This document shows, in pieces, positions 50,587-61,916 of a DNA stretch of 64,000 bases. The position numbers and the translations under genes were made by a program. The notes under the pieces are model-generated. The model made no database searches. It was given only the letters and a program-made list of their open reading frames with translations, and was not told where the DNA came from. Origin of the DNA: Umezawaea beigongshangensis (GTDB taxonomy: Bacteria > Actinomycetota > Actinomycetes > Mycobacteriales > Pseudonocardiaceae); contig NZ_JAEIOJ010000015.1 in NCBI RefSeq assembly GCF_016464305.1, positions 47,048 to 111,047 on the forward strand, read 5' to 3'. How positions within the stretch are numbered: the stretch's first letter is position 1; each line of letters opens with the position of its first letter.

Positions 50587-51651
50587 CTACGAGCGGGCCG
50601 CGAGGGCCTCGGCGATCTCGTAGGTGTTGAGGGCGGCGCCCTTGCGCAGGTTGTCACCGCACACGAAGAAGTCCAGCGTGTTCGGGAAGTCCAGCGCCTG
50701 GCGCACCCGGCCCACGTAGGTCGGGTCGCCGCCCACGACGTCGGCCGGGGTCGGGAACTCCCGCTTCTCCGGGTCGTCCTGGAGCACGATCGTCGGCTGC
50801 GCGGAGAACAGCTCGTGCGCCGCGGCGACCGTGACCTCGCGGGCGAACACGGCGTGCACCGCGAGGGAGTGCGTCGTCACGACCGGGACCCGGACGCAGG
50901 TCGCGGAGACCTTCAGGTCCGGGATGCCGAGGATCTTGCGGGACTCGTTGCGGACCTTCAGCTCCTCGCTGGTCCACCCGTCGTCCTTGAGCGACCCGGC
51001 CCACGGCACCACGTTCAGCGCGAGCGGCGCGGGGAACGGCGAGTCCGACACCGGCAGCCCGGCGGCGTCCAGCACCTCCCGCACGTCACCGGCGCGCACG
51101 CCGACCCGCTTGCCCGCGACGGCCTCGATCTCGGCCTGGAGCCGGTCGATCGCGGCCTGACCGCCGCCGGACGCCGCCTGGTAGGAGGCGACGACCAGCT
51201 CCTTCAGCTCGAACTCGCGGTGCAGTGCGCCGAGCGCGGCCATCATCGACAGCGTCGTGCAGTTGGGGTTCGCGATGATCCCCCTCGGCCGCTCGGCGAT
51301 CTTGTCGGCGTTGACCTCGGGGACGACCAGGGGGACGTCGTCGTCCATGCGGAACGCGCCGGAGTTGTCGACCGCGACCGCGCCGCGCTCCACCGCGATC
51401 GGCGCCCACTCCGCGGACACCTCGTCGGGCACGTCGAACATGGCGACGTCCACGCCGTCGAACGCCTCGGGCGTCAGCTCGACGACCGTCAGCTCCTCGC
51501 CGCGCACGGTGATCTTCTTGCCCGCCGAGCGCGCGGACGCGATCAGCCGGATCTCGCCCCACGGGACGGACGGGCGGTCGCCGATGATGTCGATCATGAC
51601 GGTGCCGACGGCACCGGTCGCGCCCACGAGCGCGAGCACGGGGCCGCTCAT
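50587..51651 (-). CDS. asd: Aspartate-semialdehyde dehydrogenase
   Basis: This 354-residue enzyme reduces aspartyl phosphate to aspartate semialdehyde with NADPH, the second step towards Lys, Met, Thr and diaminopimelate. The NADP motif [12 protein letters not shown], active-site Cys in [10 protein letters not shown] and catalytic His in [11 protein letters not shown] are visible. ATG 51651 overlaps the ask stop (ATGA), giving the usual actinobacterial ask-asd operon. Confidence 0.97.
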   Translation of the reverse strand: MSGPVLALVGATGAVGTVMIDIIGDRPSVPWGEIRLIASARSAGKKITVRGEELTVVELTPEAFDGVDVAMFDVPDEVSAEWAPIAVERGAVAVDNSGAFRMDDDVPLVVPEVNADKIAERPRGIIANPNCTTLSMMAALGALHREFELKELVVASYQAASGGGQAAIDRLQAEIEAVAGKRVGVRAGDVREVLDAAGLPVSDSPFPAPLALNVVPWAGSLKDDGWTSEELKVRNESRKILGIPDLKVSATCVRVPVVTTHSLAVHAVFAREVTVAAAHELFSAQPTIVLQDDPEKREFPTPADVVGGDPTYVGRVRQALDFPNTLDFFVCGDNLRKGAALNTYEIAEALAARS

Positions 51652-52166
51652 CGCCCGCTCCCCGCGTAGACCACGGCCGCCTCGTCGCCACCGAGGTCGA
51701 AGGCGTCGTGCAGCGCGCGCACGGCGTCGTCGAGCTGGGTGTCGCGGCAGATGACCGAGATGCGGATCTCCGAGGTGGAGATGATCTCGATGTTGACGCC
51801 GGCCGAGGCCAGGGCCTCGCAGAACGTCGCCGTCACGCCGGGGTGCGAGCGCATCCCCGCGCCGATCAGCGACACCTTGCCGACGTGCTCGTCGTAGACG
51901 ACCTGCTCGAAGCCGATCTCGTCGCGCGACTTCTCCAGCACGGCGACGGCGCGCGGGCCGTCGTCCTTCGGCAGGGTGAACGTGATGTCGGTGCGGCCGT
52001 TCACGGCCTGCGAGACGTTCTGCACCACCATGTCGATGTCGAGCTCGGCCTCGGCCACGACCCGGAAGATCCGGGCCGCGATGCCGGGGTGGTCGGGCAC
52101 GGCGGTGACGGTGATCTTGGCCTCGGACCGGTCGTGCGCGACGCCGGTGATCATCGCCTGTTCCAC
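51648..52166 (-). CDS. Aspartate kinase beta subunit from an internal start
   Basis: Within ask, GTG 52166 (cac at 52164-52166) is preceded by GGAGG at 52175-52179, 8 bases away, in the reading frame. The product (172 residues) would begin [20 protein letters not shown], closely matching the known beta subunit of Corynebacterium aspartate kinase, which starts at the same point. The alpha2-beta2 enzyme needs this regulatory subunit. Confidence 0.65.
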   Translation of the reverse strand: MEQAMITGVAHDRSEAKITVTAVPDHPGIAARIFRVVAEAELDIDMVVQNVSQAVNGRTDITFTLPKDDGPRAVAVLEKSRDEIGFEQVVYDEHVGKVSLIGAGMRSHPGVTATFCEALASAGVNIEIISTSEIRISVICRDTQLDDAVRALHDAFDLGGDEAAVVYAGSGR

Positions 52167-52913
52167 GGGAAGGTCCTCCACTGAGCCGGACACGATGGTC
52201 CCTGGCTTGTTGCTGAACGAGGAGCGGACGTGCACTGGCACGTCGTAGCGGCGCGCGTACTCGACGCAGCGCAGCATCAGCACCTTCGCGCCGCAGGCCG
52301 CCATCTCCAGCATCTCCTCGTAGGTGATGCGGTCGAGGCGCCTGGCGTTGGGCACGATGCGCGGGTCGGCGGTGAACACGCCGTCCACATCGGTGTAGAT
52401 CTCGCAGACGTCGGCCTTCAGGGCGGCGGCGAGCGCGACGGCCGTGGTGTCCGAACCGCCGCGGCCCAGCGTCGTGATCTCCTTGCTGTCCTGGCTGACG
52501 CCCTGGAACCCGGCCACGATCGCGATGGCGCCCTTGGCCAGGGCGTCGGAGATCCGGCCCGGCGTCACGTCGACGATGCGCGCCTTGCCGTGCGCGGACG
52601 TCGTGATGACCCCGGCCTGCGAGCCGGTGTAGGAGCGGGCCTGCGCGCCGAGCGAGTGGATCGCCATGGCGAGCAGCGACATCGAGATGCGCTCACCGGC
52701 GGTGAGCAGCATGTCGAGTTCGCGCACCGGGGGCACGGGCGCCACCTGGTGGGCCAGGTCCAGCAGCTCGTCGGTGGAGTCGCCCATCGCCGACACGGCG
52801 ACGACGACGTCGTTGCCCGCCTTGCGGGTCGCGACCACGCGCTCGGCCACCCGTTTGATCCGCTCGGCACTCTCGACCGAGGAACCGCCGTACTTCTGGA
52901 CGACGAGCGCCAC
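51648..52913 (-). CDS. ask: Aspartate kinase, alpha subunit
   Basis: The 421-residue aspartate kinase phosphorylates L-aspartate. The kinase domain begins [20 protein letters not shown] and includes the conserved [20 protein letters not shown]. Two C-terminal ACT domains (from about residue 262) bind feedback inhibitors. GTG 52913 has GAGGAGG upstream. The operon continues into asd. An internal start for the beta subunit is listed separately. Confidence 0.97.
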   Translation of the reverse strand: MALVVQKYGGSSVESAERIKRVAERVVATRKAGNDVVVAVSAMGDSTDELLDLAHQVAPVPPVRELDMLLTAGERISMSLLAMAIHSLGAQARSYTGSQAGVITTSAHGKARIVDVTPGRISDALAKGAIAIVAGFQGVSQDSKEITTLGRGGSDTTAVALAAALKADVCEIYTDVDGVFTADPRIVPNARRLDRITYEEMLEMAACGAKVLMLRCVEYARRYDVPVHVRSSFSNKPGTIVSGSVEDLPVEQAMITGVAHDRSEAKITVTAVPDHPGIAARIFRVVAEAELDIDMVVQNVSQAVNGRTDITFTLPKDDGPRAVAVLEKSRDEIGFEQVVYDEHVGKVSLIGAGMRSHPGVTATFCEALASAGVNIEIISTSEIRISVICRDTQLDDAVRALHDAFDLGGDEAAVVYAGSGR

Positions 52914-53062
52914 TGATCAGCCTCCTCACGCCCTGCGAAACCTGCTGCGGACAGCGTTGTCCCACGTCGGGGAGCACCCTACCGCCACCGACTCCGGGCA
53001 GCCGCGACTCGTGACGGGCACTACCCTCGTCCCGGCGAGCGGCTGCGGACGGTGGAGGAGTG

Positions 53063-54289
53063 GTGACGGCTACCGAGGTCCGGGGAGCTGCGGCGGACCC
53101 CGACGGAGAACCCGTGCGGGCGTCCACGCGGGACTCCTTGCGGGACAGCGCCTCGCGTCTGGCGACGCACCGCCTGACGTGCCTGCTGGCGCCCGCCCTG
53201 ATCTACCTCGCGCTGCGCGAACTGGGTCTGCTGGTGCTCCAGCTGATGTCCGCCAGGTGGGACAAGCCCGTCACACGGGTTCTCACCCTCTGGGACGGAC
53301 AGTGGTTCCTGGGCATCGCCGACGGCGGCTACGGCGGCACGTGGCCGTGGCTGTACGACGGGTTCGGCTCGCGCAGGCCGGAGACGCCGCTGGCGTTCTT
53401 CCCCGGCTACCCGGCGCTCGTGCGCTGGGTAGCCGGGCTGCCGTGGGTGGACCTGATCGGCGCCGCGTTCGCCGTGACGATCGTCAGCGGCGTGTTCTGC
53501 GCCTACGGGCTCGCCCGGCTCGGCCGGAGCGTGCGCGGCGGCTCGCCCCGCACCGGGCTCCTCCTGGTGGCCCTCTTCGCCGCCTCGCCGATGGCGGTCG
53601 TGCTCTCCATGACCTACTCCGAGGCCACGTTCTGCGCGCTCGCCGCGTGGGCGCTGGTGGGGGTGGTCGAGCGGCGCTGGGTCCTGGCCGGGCTGTGCTG
53701 CCTCGGAGCCGGGCTGGTGCGCCCCACGGCGGCGGCGCTGATCCTCGCCGTGGGGCTCGCCGCGCTGGTCGCGGTCGTGCGGCGGCGCGACGGGTGGCGG
53801 CCGTGGGCCGGAGCGGTGCTCGCCCCGCTGGGCCTGCTCGGCTACCTCGGGTACGTGGCGCTGCGCACCGGGCGGCTCGACGGCTGGTTCGCCGTGCAGT
53901 CGCAGGGCTGGAACTCGCGCTTCGACGGCGGCGCGGCCACCTGGCGGTTCGCCCTGTCGATCCTCGGCGACCCGCGCTCGGTCATGGAGCTGACGACGGT
54001 GTGGGTGCTCGGCGTCGCCCTCGCCCTGCTCGTCGTCGGCGTGCGGCAGCGGGTGGAGTGGCCGCTGACGGTGTTCGCCCTGGGCGTGCTGGTGATGGAC
54101 CTGGGGTCGAACGGGCTGATGAACTCCAAGGCCAGGCTGCTGCTGCCCGCGTTCACGCTGCTGCTGCCGGTGGCGTTCGCGCTGGCCAGGCGCAGAACCG
54201 GCACCGCGGTGTGGCTGCTCGCCGGGCTCGCGCTGTTCAGCGCGTGGTTCGGCGCGTACACGATCACCGCCTGGCCCTACGCGATCTGA
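53063..54289 (+). CDS. Polytopic glycosyltransferase, PIG-V/mannosyltransferase-like
   Basis: The 408-residue protein has about 9-10 hydrophobic segments. LTLWDGQWFLGIADGGYGG lies in the first large outer loop and matches the WD-x3-Y-like catalytic motif of lipid-linked GT-C mannosyltransferases (PIG-V family). FFPGYPALVRW is also typical. It probably uses a polyprenyl-phosphate sugar at the outer face of the membrane. GTG 53063 follows GGAGGAG; GTG 53060 is adjacent. The nitroreductase begins 9 bases downstream. Confidence 0.75.
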   Translation: MTATEVRGAAADPDGEPVRASTRDSLRDSASRLATHRLTCLLAPALIYLALRELGLLVLQLMSARWDKPVTRVLTLWDGQWFLGIADGGYGGTWPWLYDGFGSRRPETPLAFFPGYPALVRWVAGLPWVDLIGAAFAVTIVSGVFCAYGLARLGRSVRGGSPRTGLLLVALFAASPMAVVLSMTYSEATFCALAAWALVGVVERRWVLAGLCCLGAGLVRPTAAALILAVGLAALVAVVRRRDGWRPWAGAVLAPLGLLGYLGYVALRTGRLDGWFAVQSQGWNSRFDGGAATWRFALSILGDPRSVMELTTVWVLGVALALLVVGVRQRVEWPLTVFALGVLVMDLGSNGLMNSKARLLLPAFTLLLPVAFALARRRTGTAVWLLAGLALFSAWFGAYTITAWPYAI

Positions 54290-54297
54290 GGAGTCCC

Positions 54298-54873
54298 GTG
54301 AGCGACGTGCACCCCCTGATCGCCGGGCGCTGGAGCCCCCGCGCGTTCGACCCGGCGGCCGAGGTCTCCGACGAGCAGGTCAGGACGCTGCTGGAGGCGG
54401 CGCGCTGGGCGCCGTCGCACGGCAACACCCAGCCCGCGCGCTTCCTGCTGGGCCGGCGCGGCGACGACACGCACCGGCGGATCTTCGAGACGCTGCGCCG
54501 CGGCAACCGGACGTGGGCCGGTGCGGCGTCGCTGCTGCTGGTGGGCGCGGTCGTGACGACCGACGAGCGCGGCGAGATCCCCAACACCGAGTACGGACTG
54601 GGACTGGCCGTGCAGAACCTGGTGCTCCAGGCCGTGGACCTGGGCCTGATCGCGCACCAGATGGGCGGGTTCGACCACGGGGCCCTGCACGCGGAGTTCG
54701 CGCTGCCCGCCGACGTCCGCCCGGTCGTGGTGGTCGCGGTGGGCGTGCACGGTTCCGGGGAGGGCCTGCCGGAGGACCTGCTGGCGAAGGACGCCAGGCC
54801 CCGCACCCGGCGCCCGCTGCGGGACCTGGTCTACGCGGGCACGTGGGGCGTCACCGCGCCCGGCGTGGAGTGA
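54298..54873 (+). CDS. Nitroreductase-family protein
   Basis: A 191-residue FMN-dependent nitroreductase. The N-terminal RWSPRAFDPAAEVSDEQVRT and AARWAPSHGNTQPARFLLGR are the classic FMN-binding blocks, and GLGLAVQNLVLQAVDLGL and HQMGGFD follow. It reduces nitro groups, quinones or similar acceptors with NAD(P)H. GTG 54298 has GAGGAG in front. It is probably cotranscribed with the glycosyltransferase. Confidence 0.88.
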   Translation: MSDVHPLIAGRWSPRAFDPAAEVSDEQVRTLLEAARWAPSHGNTQPARFLLGRRGDDTHRRIFETLRRGNRTWAGAASLLLVGAVVTTDERGEIPNTEYGLGLAVQNLVLQAVDLGLIAHQMGGFDHGALHAEFALPADVRPVVVVAVGVHGSGEGLPEDLLAKDARPRTRRPLRDLVYAGTWGVTAPGVE

Positions 54874-54966
54874 CCGACCAGCGCGTACGGATGAGCTTCC
54901 GCGCGGGTTTCGAATTTTTCGTTACGCTGGACGCAGGACACACCGCCACGTCCCCGAGGAGGGCAG

Positions 54967-55449
54967 ATGCCCACGGCCGCTCCAGGACTGGAAGAGCGCA
55001 CGCTGCTACCGCCCGGCCCCGGCACACCGCTCCGGTCCGCTCTGGCCCACCTGCTGGACCGGCTTCCGCAGGAGCAGAAGGCCGCGCTGGTCGGCCCCGA
55101 CGGCACCACGACCGACCTGCCCGACGAGGTCTACCGCGCGCTGCGCGAGGTCGTCGACGCACTGCTCAAGGGCAAGGCGATCACGATCGCACCGCACGAC
55201 ACCATGCTGACCACCCAGCAGGCCGCCGACATGCTGGGCATCTCCCGTCCCACCCTGGTGAAGCTCCTGGAAGACGGAGAGATCCCCTACCAGCAGCCCG
55301 GCCGTCACCGCCGGATCACCCTGGCCGACCTCGTGACGTACCGGCAGCGAGCTCGCGCACGTCGACGGCGAGCGCTGGAGGAGATGACGCGACAGGCCGA
55401 CGAGGACGGTCTGTACGACGTCGGCACCGGTTTCGTCGAGACCCGGTGA
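54967..55449 (+). CDS. HTH (excisionase/MerR-like) antitoxin
   Basis: The 160-residue protein has an excisionase-type helix-turn-helix (TMLTTQQAADMLGISRPTLV, then KLLEDGEIPYQQPGRHRRI) at about residues 78-125 and a charged C-terminal helix ([15 protein letters not shown]). It directly precedes a PIN-domain gene. HTH proteins of this kind are the antitoxins of actinobacterial PIN-toxin pairs. They bind their own promoter, probably in the AT-rich stretch near 54905-54930. ATG 54967 has GAGGAGGGC upstream. Confidence 0.85.
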   Translation: MPTAAPGLEERTLLPPGPGTPLRSALAHLLDRLPQEQKAALVGPDGTTTDLPDEVYRALREVVDALLKGKAITIAPHDTMLTTQQAADMLGISRPTLVKLLEDGEIPYQQPGRHRRITLADLVTYRQRARARRRRALEEMTRQADEDGLYDVGTGFVETR

Positions 55450-55486
55450 TGTCACTTTCCGTCACGGGTGGTGACAGAATGATCAC

Positions 55487-56035
55487 GTGGCCTTCCCCGC
55501 CTTCTTGGACGCCAACGTCCTGGTTCCGATCCACCTGACGGACCTGCTGCTGCGATTGGCGGAGGCCGAGACCTACCGACCCCTGTGGTCGGAGCAGGTG
55601 CTGGAGGAGGTCGAGCGCAACCTGCCCGAGGTCGGCGTGCGACCGGACCGGGCGCGTCACCGGACGACGGTGATGCGCACCGAGTTCCCGGACGCCCTGG
55701 TCACCGACTACGAAGCTCTCACCGGTGCCATGACGAACGACCCCGGTGATCGTCACGTGCTCGCCGCGGCAGTGCGGGCCGGTGCCGAGATCGTCGTCAC
55801 CGCCAACACCCGCCACTTCCCGGCCAGCGCGTGCGACCCGTACGACATCGGGGTGAAGACCCCCGACGAGTTCCTGCTCGACCAGTTCGACCTCTACCCG
55901 GAGCAGACGGTGCGCTGCCTGCGGGCTCTGATCGCCGGGCTGCGCAGGCCGCCCACGACGACCGAGCAGTTCCTGGCCCGGTTCACGAAGACCGTTCCCC
56001 GGTTCGTGGAAGAGATCGCCCGCTCGTGCCGCTGA
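55487..56035 (+). CDS. PIN-domain toxin (ribonuclease)
   Basis: The 182-residue protein is a PIN-domain ribonuclease-type toxin: FLDANVLVPIHLTDLLLRLA has the first Asp, EQVLEEVERNL the Glu and MTNDPGDRHVLAAAVRAGAE the C-terminal acidic cluster, followed by VVTANTRHFP. The C-terminal 50 residues extend beyond the core PIN fold. GTG 55487 is 6 bases after CAGAAT, so besides cotranscription with the antitoxin it may have its own leaderless promoter. An inverted repeat GTCAC/GTGAC lies at 55461-55475. Confidence 0.87.
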   Translation: MAFPAFLDANVLVPIHLTDLLLRLAEAETYRPLWSEQVLEEVERNLPEVGVRPDRARHRTTVMRTEFPDALVTDYEALTGAMTNDPGDRHVLAAAVRAGAEIVVTANTRHFPASACDPYDIGVKTPDEFLLDQFDLYPEQTVRCLRALIAGLRRPPTTTEQFLARFTKTVPRFVEEIARSCR

Positions 56036-56060
56036 GAGATCACTCGCCCGCGAGGCGTCC

Positions 56061-56375
56061 TCAGCCCGGACGGCGGATCAGGCGGAGCACCAGGCTGCGG
56101 GCGACCAGCCAGAACAGGGCCGCGATGCCGTGGTTGACGAGGACGTTCAACTTCGGGTCCTCGGGGGTGAACAGGTCCTTGAAGCCGAGCGCGAGGGGCT
56201 GGGCGAACTCCGCGGCGGTCCTGGTGATCCCGTTGTCCGGGTTCGCGCCGCCCACCGTGAGCAGGACGTGCAGCACCAGGACCACTGCGAAGGTCAAGCC
56301 GATCCAGCCGAGCACGCCGGCCACCACACCGACGAGCCGACTGCGAACCGAACCGCTCGTGCGAGATTCCGCCAC
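56061..56375 (-). CDS. Small membrane protein, paralogue of next gene
   Basis: This 104-residue protein has two or three hydrophobic segments (WIGLTFAVVLVLHVLLTVGG, AALFWLVARSLVLRLI) around a conserved loop GGANPDNGITRTAAEFAQPL. The neighbour at 56419 has the same layout (GANQSNAFFGFIRSLAEPLA, AAVFWLVLTGFLARLV). They look like a tandem duplication, distantly reminiscent of YggT-type proteins. Function unknown. Confidence 0.72.
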   Translation of the reverse strand: MAESRTSGSVRSRLVGVVAGVLGWIGLTFAVVLVLHVLLTVGGANPDNGITRTAAEFAQPLALGFKDLFTPEDPKLNVLVNHGIAALFWLVARSLVLRLIRRPG

Positions 56376-56418
56376 GTGGCCGAGTCTCCCACGACTTACC
56401 CGTGAGTAGCCAGAGGGC

Positions 56419-56712
56419 CTAGCGGGACACCAGACGCGCCAGGAAGCCCGTCAGCACCAGCCAGAAGACGGCGGCGAGGCCGTAGTTGACGATGACGTCG
56501 AGGTTGTGGTTGCCCGTGCCGAAGAGTCCGGGGAAGAACAGCGCGAGGGGCTCGGCCAGCGACCGGATGAAGCCGAAGAACGCGTTGGACTGGTTCGCCC
56601 CCAGGATGATCATGAGGATGTAGATGACCTCGATCACCGCGAACACCGCGCCAACACCGGAAATCACCCGCGCGGCCGTACCACGGCCGCGGGTACGCCT
56701 CAGAGTGGTCAT
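56419..56712 (-). CDS. Small membrane protein, paralogue of preceding gene
   Basis: The 97-residue protein has an N-terminal basic stretch (TLRRTRGRGTAARV) and two or three hydrophobic segments, with LFFPGLFGTGNHNLDVIVNY between them. It aligns along its length with the 104-residue protein downstream (56061-56375), 43 bases away. ATG 56712 lies back to back with the leuA leader region. Function unknown. Confidence 0.72.
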   Translation of the reverse strand: MTTLRRTRGRGTAARVISGVGAVFAVIEVIYILMIILGANQSNAFFGFIRSLAEPLALFFPGLFGTGNHNLDVIVNYGLAAVFWLVLTGFLARLVSR

Positions 56713-56721
56713 GGCGGATGA

Positions 56722-58740
<2,019 letters not shown>

Positions 58741-58747
58741 CGACGAC

Positions 58748-58780
58748 GCGCGGCCGGGTCCACCCCGGACCCGGCCGCGC
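58748..58780. terminator. Hairpin terminator after leuA
   Basis: GCGCGGCCGGGTCC (58748-58761) and GGACCCGGCCGCGC (58767-58780) form a perfect 14-bp stem with a 5-base loop, 7 bases after the leuA stop. The convergent tetR gene ends at 58821. Confidence 0.9.
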
Positions 58781-58820
58781 TCGCCGAACCGCGCCTGCCC
58801 GGCGAACCGGACCGAGGAGG

Positions 58821-59405
58821 TCAGCGCCGGACGGCGGGCACGCGGGCGCGCAGGGCGGCGCGCGCCCGGTCGTAGGCGGCGTGGTCGTCGTGCAGGACGG
58901 AGGCGGTGTTCGCGGCCTCCAGGAACGCGACGACCTCGAACGTGAGCTGCGCGGGGTCCTGCACGCCCGCCTCGGCGGCCGTCACCTCCAGCAGCGCGCC
59001 CCAGTCGATGCCAGCATCGGCCACCGCGTCGCGCACCCGGCCCGGCCGGGAGCCGAACTCGGCCTGCACCGCCTGGAAGAAGCAGCCGCCGGGGAAGACG
59101 CGCCGCCGCGAGTAGCTCAGCCAGCCCTCGCACAGCAGCCACAGCCGTTCCGCGCCGGGCGGCACCACCAGCGCCGGGCGCACGACCTCCTCCACGAAGA
59201 TCGCCCGCGCCGCGCGGACCGTGGCCAGTTGCAGCTCCTCCTTCGAGCCGAAGTGGGCGAACAGGCCGCTCTTGCTGATGTCCAGTTCCGTGGCGAGCCG
59301 GCCGATCGACAGCCCCTCCAACCCGTCCACGGACGCGATCTCCGTCGCCCTCCGCAGGATGAGGCGACGCGTCTGCTCGCCGCGTTCGATCCGCCCGTCC
59401 GTCAC
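58821..59405 (-). CDS. TetR-family transcriptional regulator
   Basis: The 194-residue regulator has a TetR helix-turn-helix (LSIGRLATELDISKSGLFAH, then FGSKEELQ) and a ligand domain with a conserved FPGGCFFQAVQAEF segment. GTG 59405 lies 7 bases after TACGGT on its strand, a leaderless start. A 6-bp inverted repeat 48 bases upstream is a candidate operator. It lies downstream of the dpp transport operon on the same strand, with a terminator between. Its targets are unknown. Confidence 0.88.
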   Translation of the reverse strand: MTDGRIERGEQTRRLILRRATEIASVDGLEGLSIGRLATELDISKSGLFAHFGSKEELQLATVRAARAIFVEEVVRPALVVPPGAERLWLLCEGWLSYSRRRVFPGGCFFQAVQAEFGSRPGRVRDAVADAGIDWGALLEVTAAEAGVQDPAQLTFEVVAFLEAANTASVLHDDHAAYDRARAALRARVPAVRR

Positions 59406-59452
59406 GACCCCCACCGTAACGGCCGTCGACGCGGTTGCCATCCGGGTCGGTA

Positions 59453-59468
59453 GCACGACCGTTCGTGC
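59453..59468 (-). promoter_or_regulatory. Candidate TetR operator
   Basis: GCACGA (59453-59458) and TCGTGC (59463-59468) form a perfect inverted repeat with a 4-base centre upstream of the tetR start. The rest of the gap 59469-59670 has no supported gene. Confidence 0.4.
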
Positions 59469-59670
59469 GATCGGACGGGAGTGCGGTGGACCTGCTCGAA
59501 CCGCGGCGGCGCGACCGACGACGCGGCCCACCGGTCGGTGGGCGACGACCCGGCAGGGGCGTTCGCGGCGGCCGTCGCGGCGGGGGCCGGGTGCCGCGTT
59601 CGGGCACCCGGCTCCGGTTCCGGGGGACGCCTCGCCCGCGGATCGCCTCGTGGCTTCTCGGGCCGCGTCC

Positions 59671-59736
59671 CGAACGCTCAACTCGTGGTGCTCGAACGCT
59701 CAACTCGTGGTGCCTGAACGCTCAACTCGTGGTGGG
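59671..59736 (+). repeat. 22-bp tandem repeat, locus 2 (3 units)
   Basis: Three units at 59671, 59693 and 59715 share (C/T)GAACGCTCAACTCGTGGTG followed by two variable bases. The period is exactly 22, as at 17373-17436, 42 kb away. The array abuts the terminator hairpin of the dpp operon. Confidence 0.92.
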
Positions 59737-59761
59737 GCGGGTGGGGTGGCCCACCCGCCCC
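59734..59761 (-). terminator. Terminator of the dpp operon
   Basis: GGGGCGGGTGGG (59734-59745) pairs perfectly with CCCACCCGCCCC (59750-59761) around a 4-base loop, directly after the dppF stop at 59767 on the minus strand. Confidence 0.88.
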
Positions 59762-59766
59762 GCTCG

Positions 59767-60912
59767 TCACGGGTTCAGGACCTCCGTCACCGACTGCGGG
59801 CCGATCAGGGGGGTGTCCGGGGACACCTCGTCCTCCTCGACCAGGACGGCCTTCACGGCGTGCGGCTGGATCTCACCGGTGCGGATCTGCTCCGCCCAGT
59901 GGCACGCCACCTTGTGACCGGGCTCGATCTCGCGCAGCGCCGGGCGATCGGTGTCGCACTTCGTCTCCTGCTTCCACGGGCACCGGGTGTGGAACCGGCA
60001 GCCGGTCGGCGGGTTCGCCGGGGAGGGCAGGTCACCGGCGAGCAGGATCTGCTCGCGGCGGTCCTCCACCTCCGGGTCCGGCACCGGGATCGCGGACAGC
60101 AGGGCCCGCGTGTACGGGTGCAGCGGCTCGGCGTAGAGGTCGTCCGAGGTCGCCTCCTCCACGATCCCGCCCAGGTACATCACGCCCACCCGGTCGGAGA
60201 TGTGCCGCACCACGGCGAGGTCGTGCGCGATCACCAGGTAGGTGAGGCCGAACTGCGCCTGGAGGTCCTCCAGGAGGTTCACGACCTGCGCCTGCACCGA
60301 CACGTCCAGCGCGGACACCGGCTCGTCGGCGACGATCAGGTCCGGCTCCACGGCCAGCGCCCGCGCGATGCCGATGCGCTGCCGCTGCCCGCCGGAGAAC
60401 TCGTGCGGGTACTTGCGCAGCGCGGACACCGGCAGGCCCACCGCGGCCAGGAGCTCCCGCAGCCGCTTGGCCGTGGACTCCTTGCCCTTGTCCAGACCGT
60501 GCGCGCGCAGCCCCTCCACCAGGATGGACTCCACGGACTGCCGCGGGTCCAGCGAGGACAGCGGGTCCTGGAAGATCATCTGGATGCGGCGGCGCATCGT
60601 GCGCAGCTTCTCGCCCTTGAGCTCCGACAGGTCGGTGCCGTCGAAGACGACCCGGCCGCCGGTGGGCTCGACCAGCCGCAGCATCCCGCGCCCCAGCGTG
60701 GACTTGCCGCAGCCCGACTCGCCCACGAGGCCGTAGGTCTCGCCGCGCCTGATCTCCAGGTCCACCCCGTCGACCGCGTAGACGTGACCGACCGTCCGGT
60801 CCACCACCACGCCCCGCTTGATCGGGAAGTGCACCTTGACGTCCTGCACGGACACCAGCACGTCGTCCGCCGTCTCCACCGCGTCAGCGGAGACCTCCTG
60901 CGCCGTGGTCAC
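59767..60912 (-). CDS. dppF: Dipeptide/oligopeptide ABC transporter ATPase (DppF/OppF)
   Basis: This 381-residue ATPase has Walker [17 protein letters not shown], the signature [20 protein letters not shown] with Walker [15 protein letters not shown], and the His loop IAHDLAVV. The C-terminal oligopeptide-transporter domain has a Cys cluster ([15 protein letters not shown]) characteristic of DppF/OppF. GTG 60912 overlaps the dppD stop. It is the last gene of the operon dppB-C-D-F. Confidence 0.93.
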   Translation of the reverse strand: MTTAQEVSADAVETADDVLVSVQDVKVHFPIKRGVVVDRTVGHVYAVDGVDLEIRRGETYGLVGESGCGKSTLGRGMLRLVEPTGGRVVFDGTDLSELKGEKLRTMRRRIQMIFQDPLSSLDPRQSVESILVEGLRAHGLDKGKESTAKRLRELLAAVGLPVSALRKYPHEFSGGQRQRIGIARALAVEPDLIVADEPVSALDVSVQAQVVNLLEDLQAQFGLTYLVIAHDLAVVRHISDRVGVMYLGGIVEEATSDDLYAEPLHPYTRALLSAIPVPDPEVEDRREQILLAGDLPSPANPPTGCRFHTRCPWKQETKCDTDRPALREIEPGHKVACHWAEQIRTGEIQPHAVKAVLVEEDEVSPDTPLIGPQSVTEVLNP

Positions 60913-61910
60913 ACCGACACCTCCTCGACCGCCGGGGTGCCGGGCCGCACCGGGTTGTGGCAGCGCAGCAGGCGCCCGCCGCCGATGTCCTCCTGGGGGG
61001 GAGTCACCTGCGTGCACACCTCCAGCGCGTTCGGGCAGCGCGGTGCGAACGCGCACCCGGTGTCCCACGGGATGTTGTCCGACACCGAACCGCGGATCGG
61101 GTTCAGCCGCTCGCCCCTGGCGCCGTCCAGCCGCGGGATCGACGCGAGCAGGCCGTGCGTGTACGGGTGGCGCGGCTGGGCGAACAGCTCGTGCCGCTCG
61201 GCCTTCTCCACCACGCGACCGGCGTAGAGCACGTTGACCTCGTCGCACAGCCCGGCGACCACGCCCAGGTCATGCGTGATCATGATCAGCGCCGTGCCGG
61301 AGTCGGTGACCAGCTCCTTGAGCAGCGCCAGGATCTGCGCCTGGATCGTCACGTCGAGCGCCGTGGTGGGCTCGTCGGCGATGAGCAGTCGCGGCTGGAC
61401 GGCCAGGGCGATGGCGATCAGCGCGCGCTGGCGCATGCCGCCGGAGAGCTGGTGCGGGTACTCGGTCAGCCGCCGGGTCGGGTCGGGGATGCCGACCTTG
61501 TCCAGCAGCCCGGCCGCCTCGACCATCGCCTTCTTGCGGGCCATGCCGCGGTGCCGCTCCAGGACCTCGGTGACCTGGATGCCGATGGGGATGACCGGGT
61601 TCAGCGACGACAGCGGGTCCTGGAAGACCATGCCGAGGTCGCGCCCGCGACGGTCCCGCATCTGCCGGTCGGACAGCGTCAGCAGGTCGGTGCCCTCGTA
61701 GGACACCGTGCCGCCGACCCTGTTCCCGCGCTTGGGCAGCAGGCCCATGATCGCCAGCGACGTCACGGACTTGCCGCAGCCGGACTCGCCGACCAGGCCG
61801 ACGGTCTGACCTGGGTCGACGTCGAAGCTCACGCCGTCCACGGCGTTGAAGGGCGCGGAGCCCTTGCGCTGGAACGTCACGGTGAGATCGCGTACTTCGA
61901 GCAGTGCCAT
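60909..61910 (-). CDS. dppD: Dipeptide/oligopeptide ABC transporter ATPase (DppD/OppD)
   Basis: This 333-residue ATPase has Walker [17 protein letters not shown], the signature [20 protein letters not shown], Walker [15 protein letters not shown] and the His loop ITHDLGVV. The C-terminal domain holds [14 protein letters not shown]. It pairs with DppF to drive import through DppB-DppC. ATG 61910 follows dppC by 6 bases. Confidence 0.93.
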   Translation of the reverse strand: MALLEVRDLTVTFQRKGSAPFNAVDGVSFDVDPGQTVGLVGESGCGKSVTSLAIMGLLPKRGNRVGGTVSYEGTDLLTLSDRQMRDRRGRDLGMVFQDPLSSLNPVIPIGIQVTEVLERHRGMARKKAMVEAAGLLDKVGIPDPTRRLTEYPHQLSGGMRQRALIAIALAVQPRLLIADEPTTALDVTIQAQILALLKELVTDSGTALIMITHDLGVVAGLCDEVNVLYAGRVVEKAERHELFAQPRHPYTHGLLASIPRLDGARGERLNPIRGSVSDNIPWDTGCAFAPRCPNALEVCTQVTPPQEDIGGGRLLRCHNPVRPGTPAVEEVSV

Positions 61911-61916
61911 GTCAGC

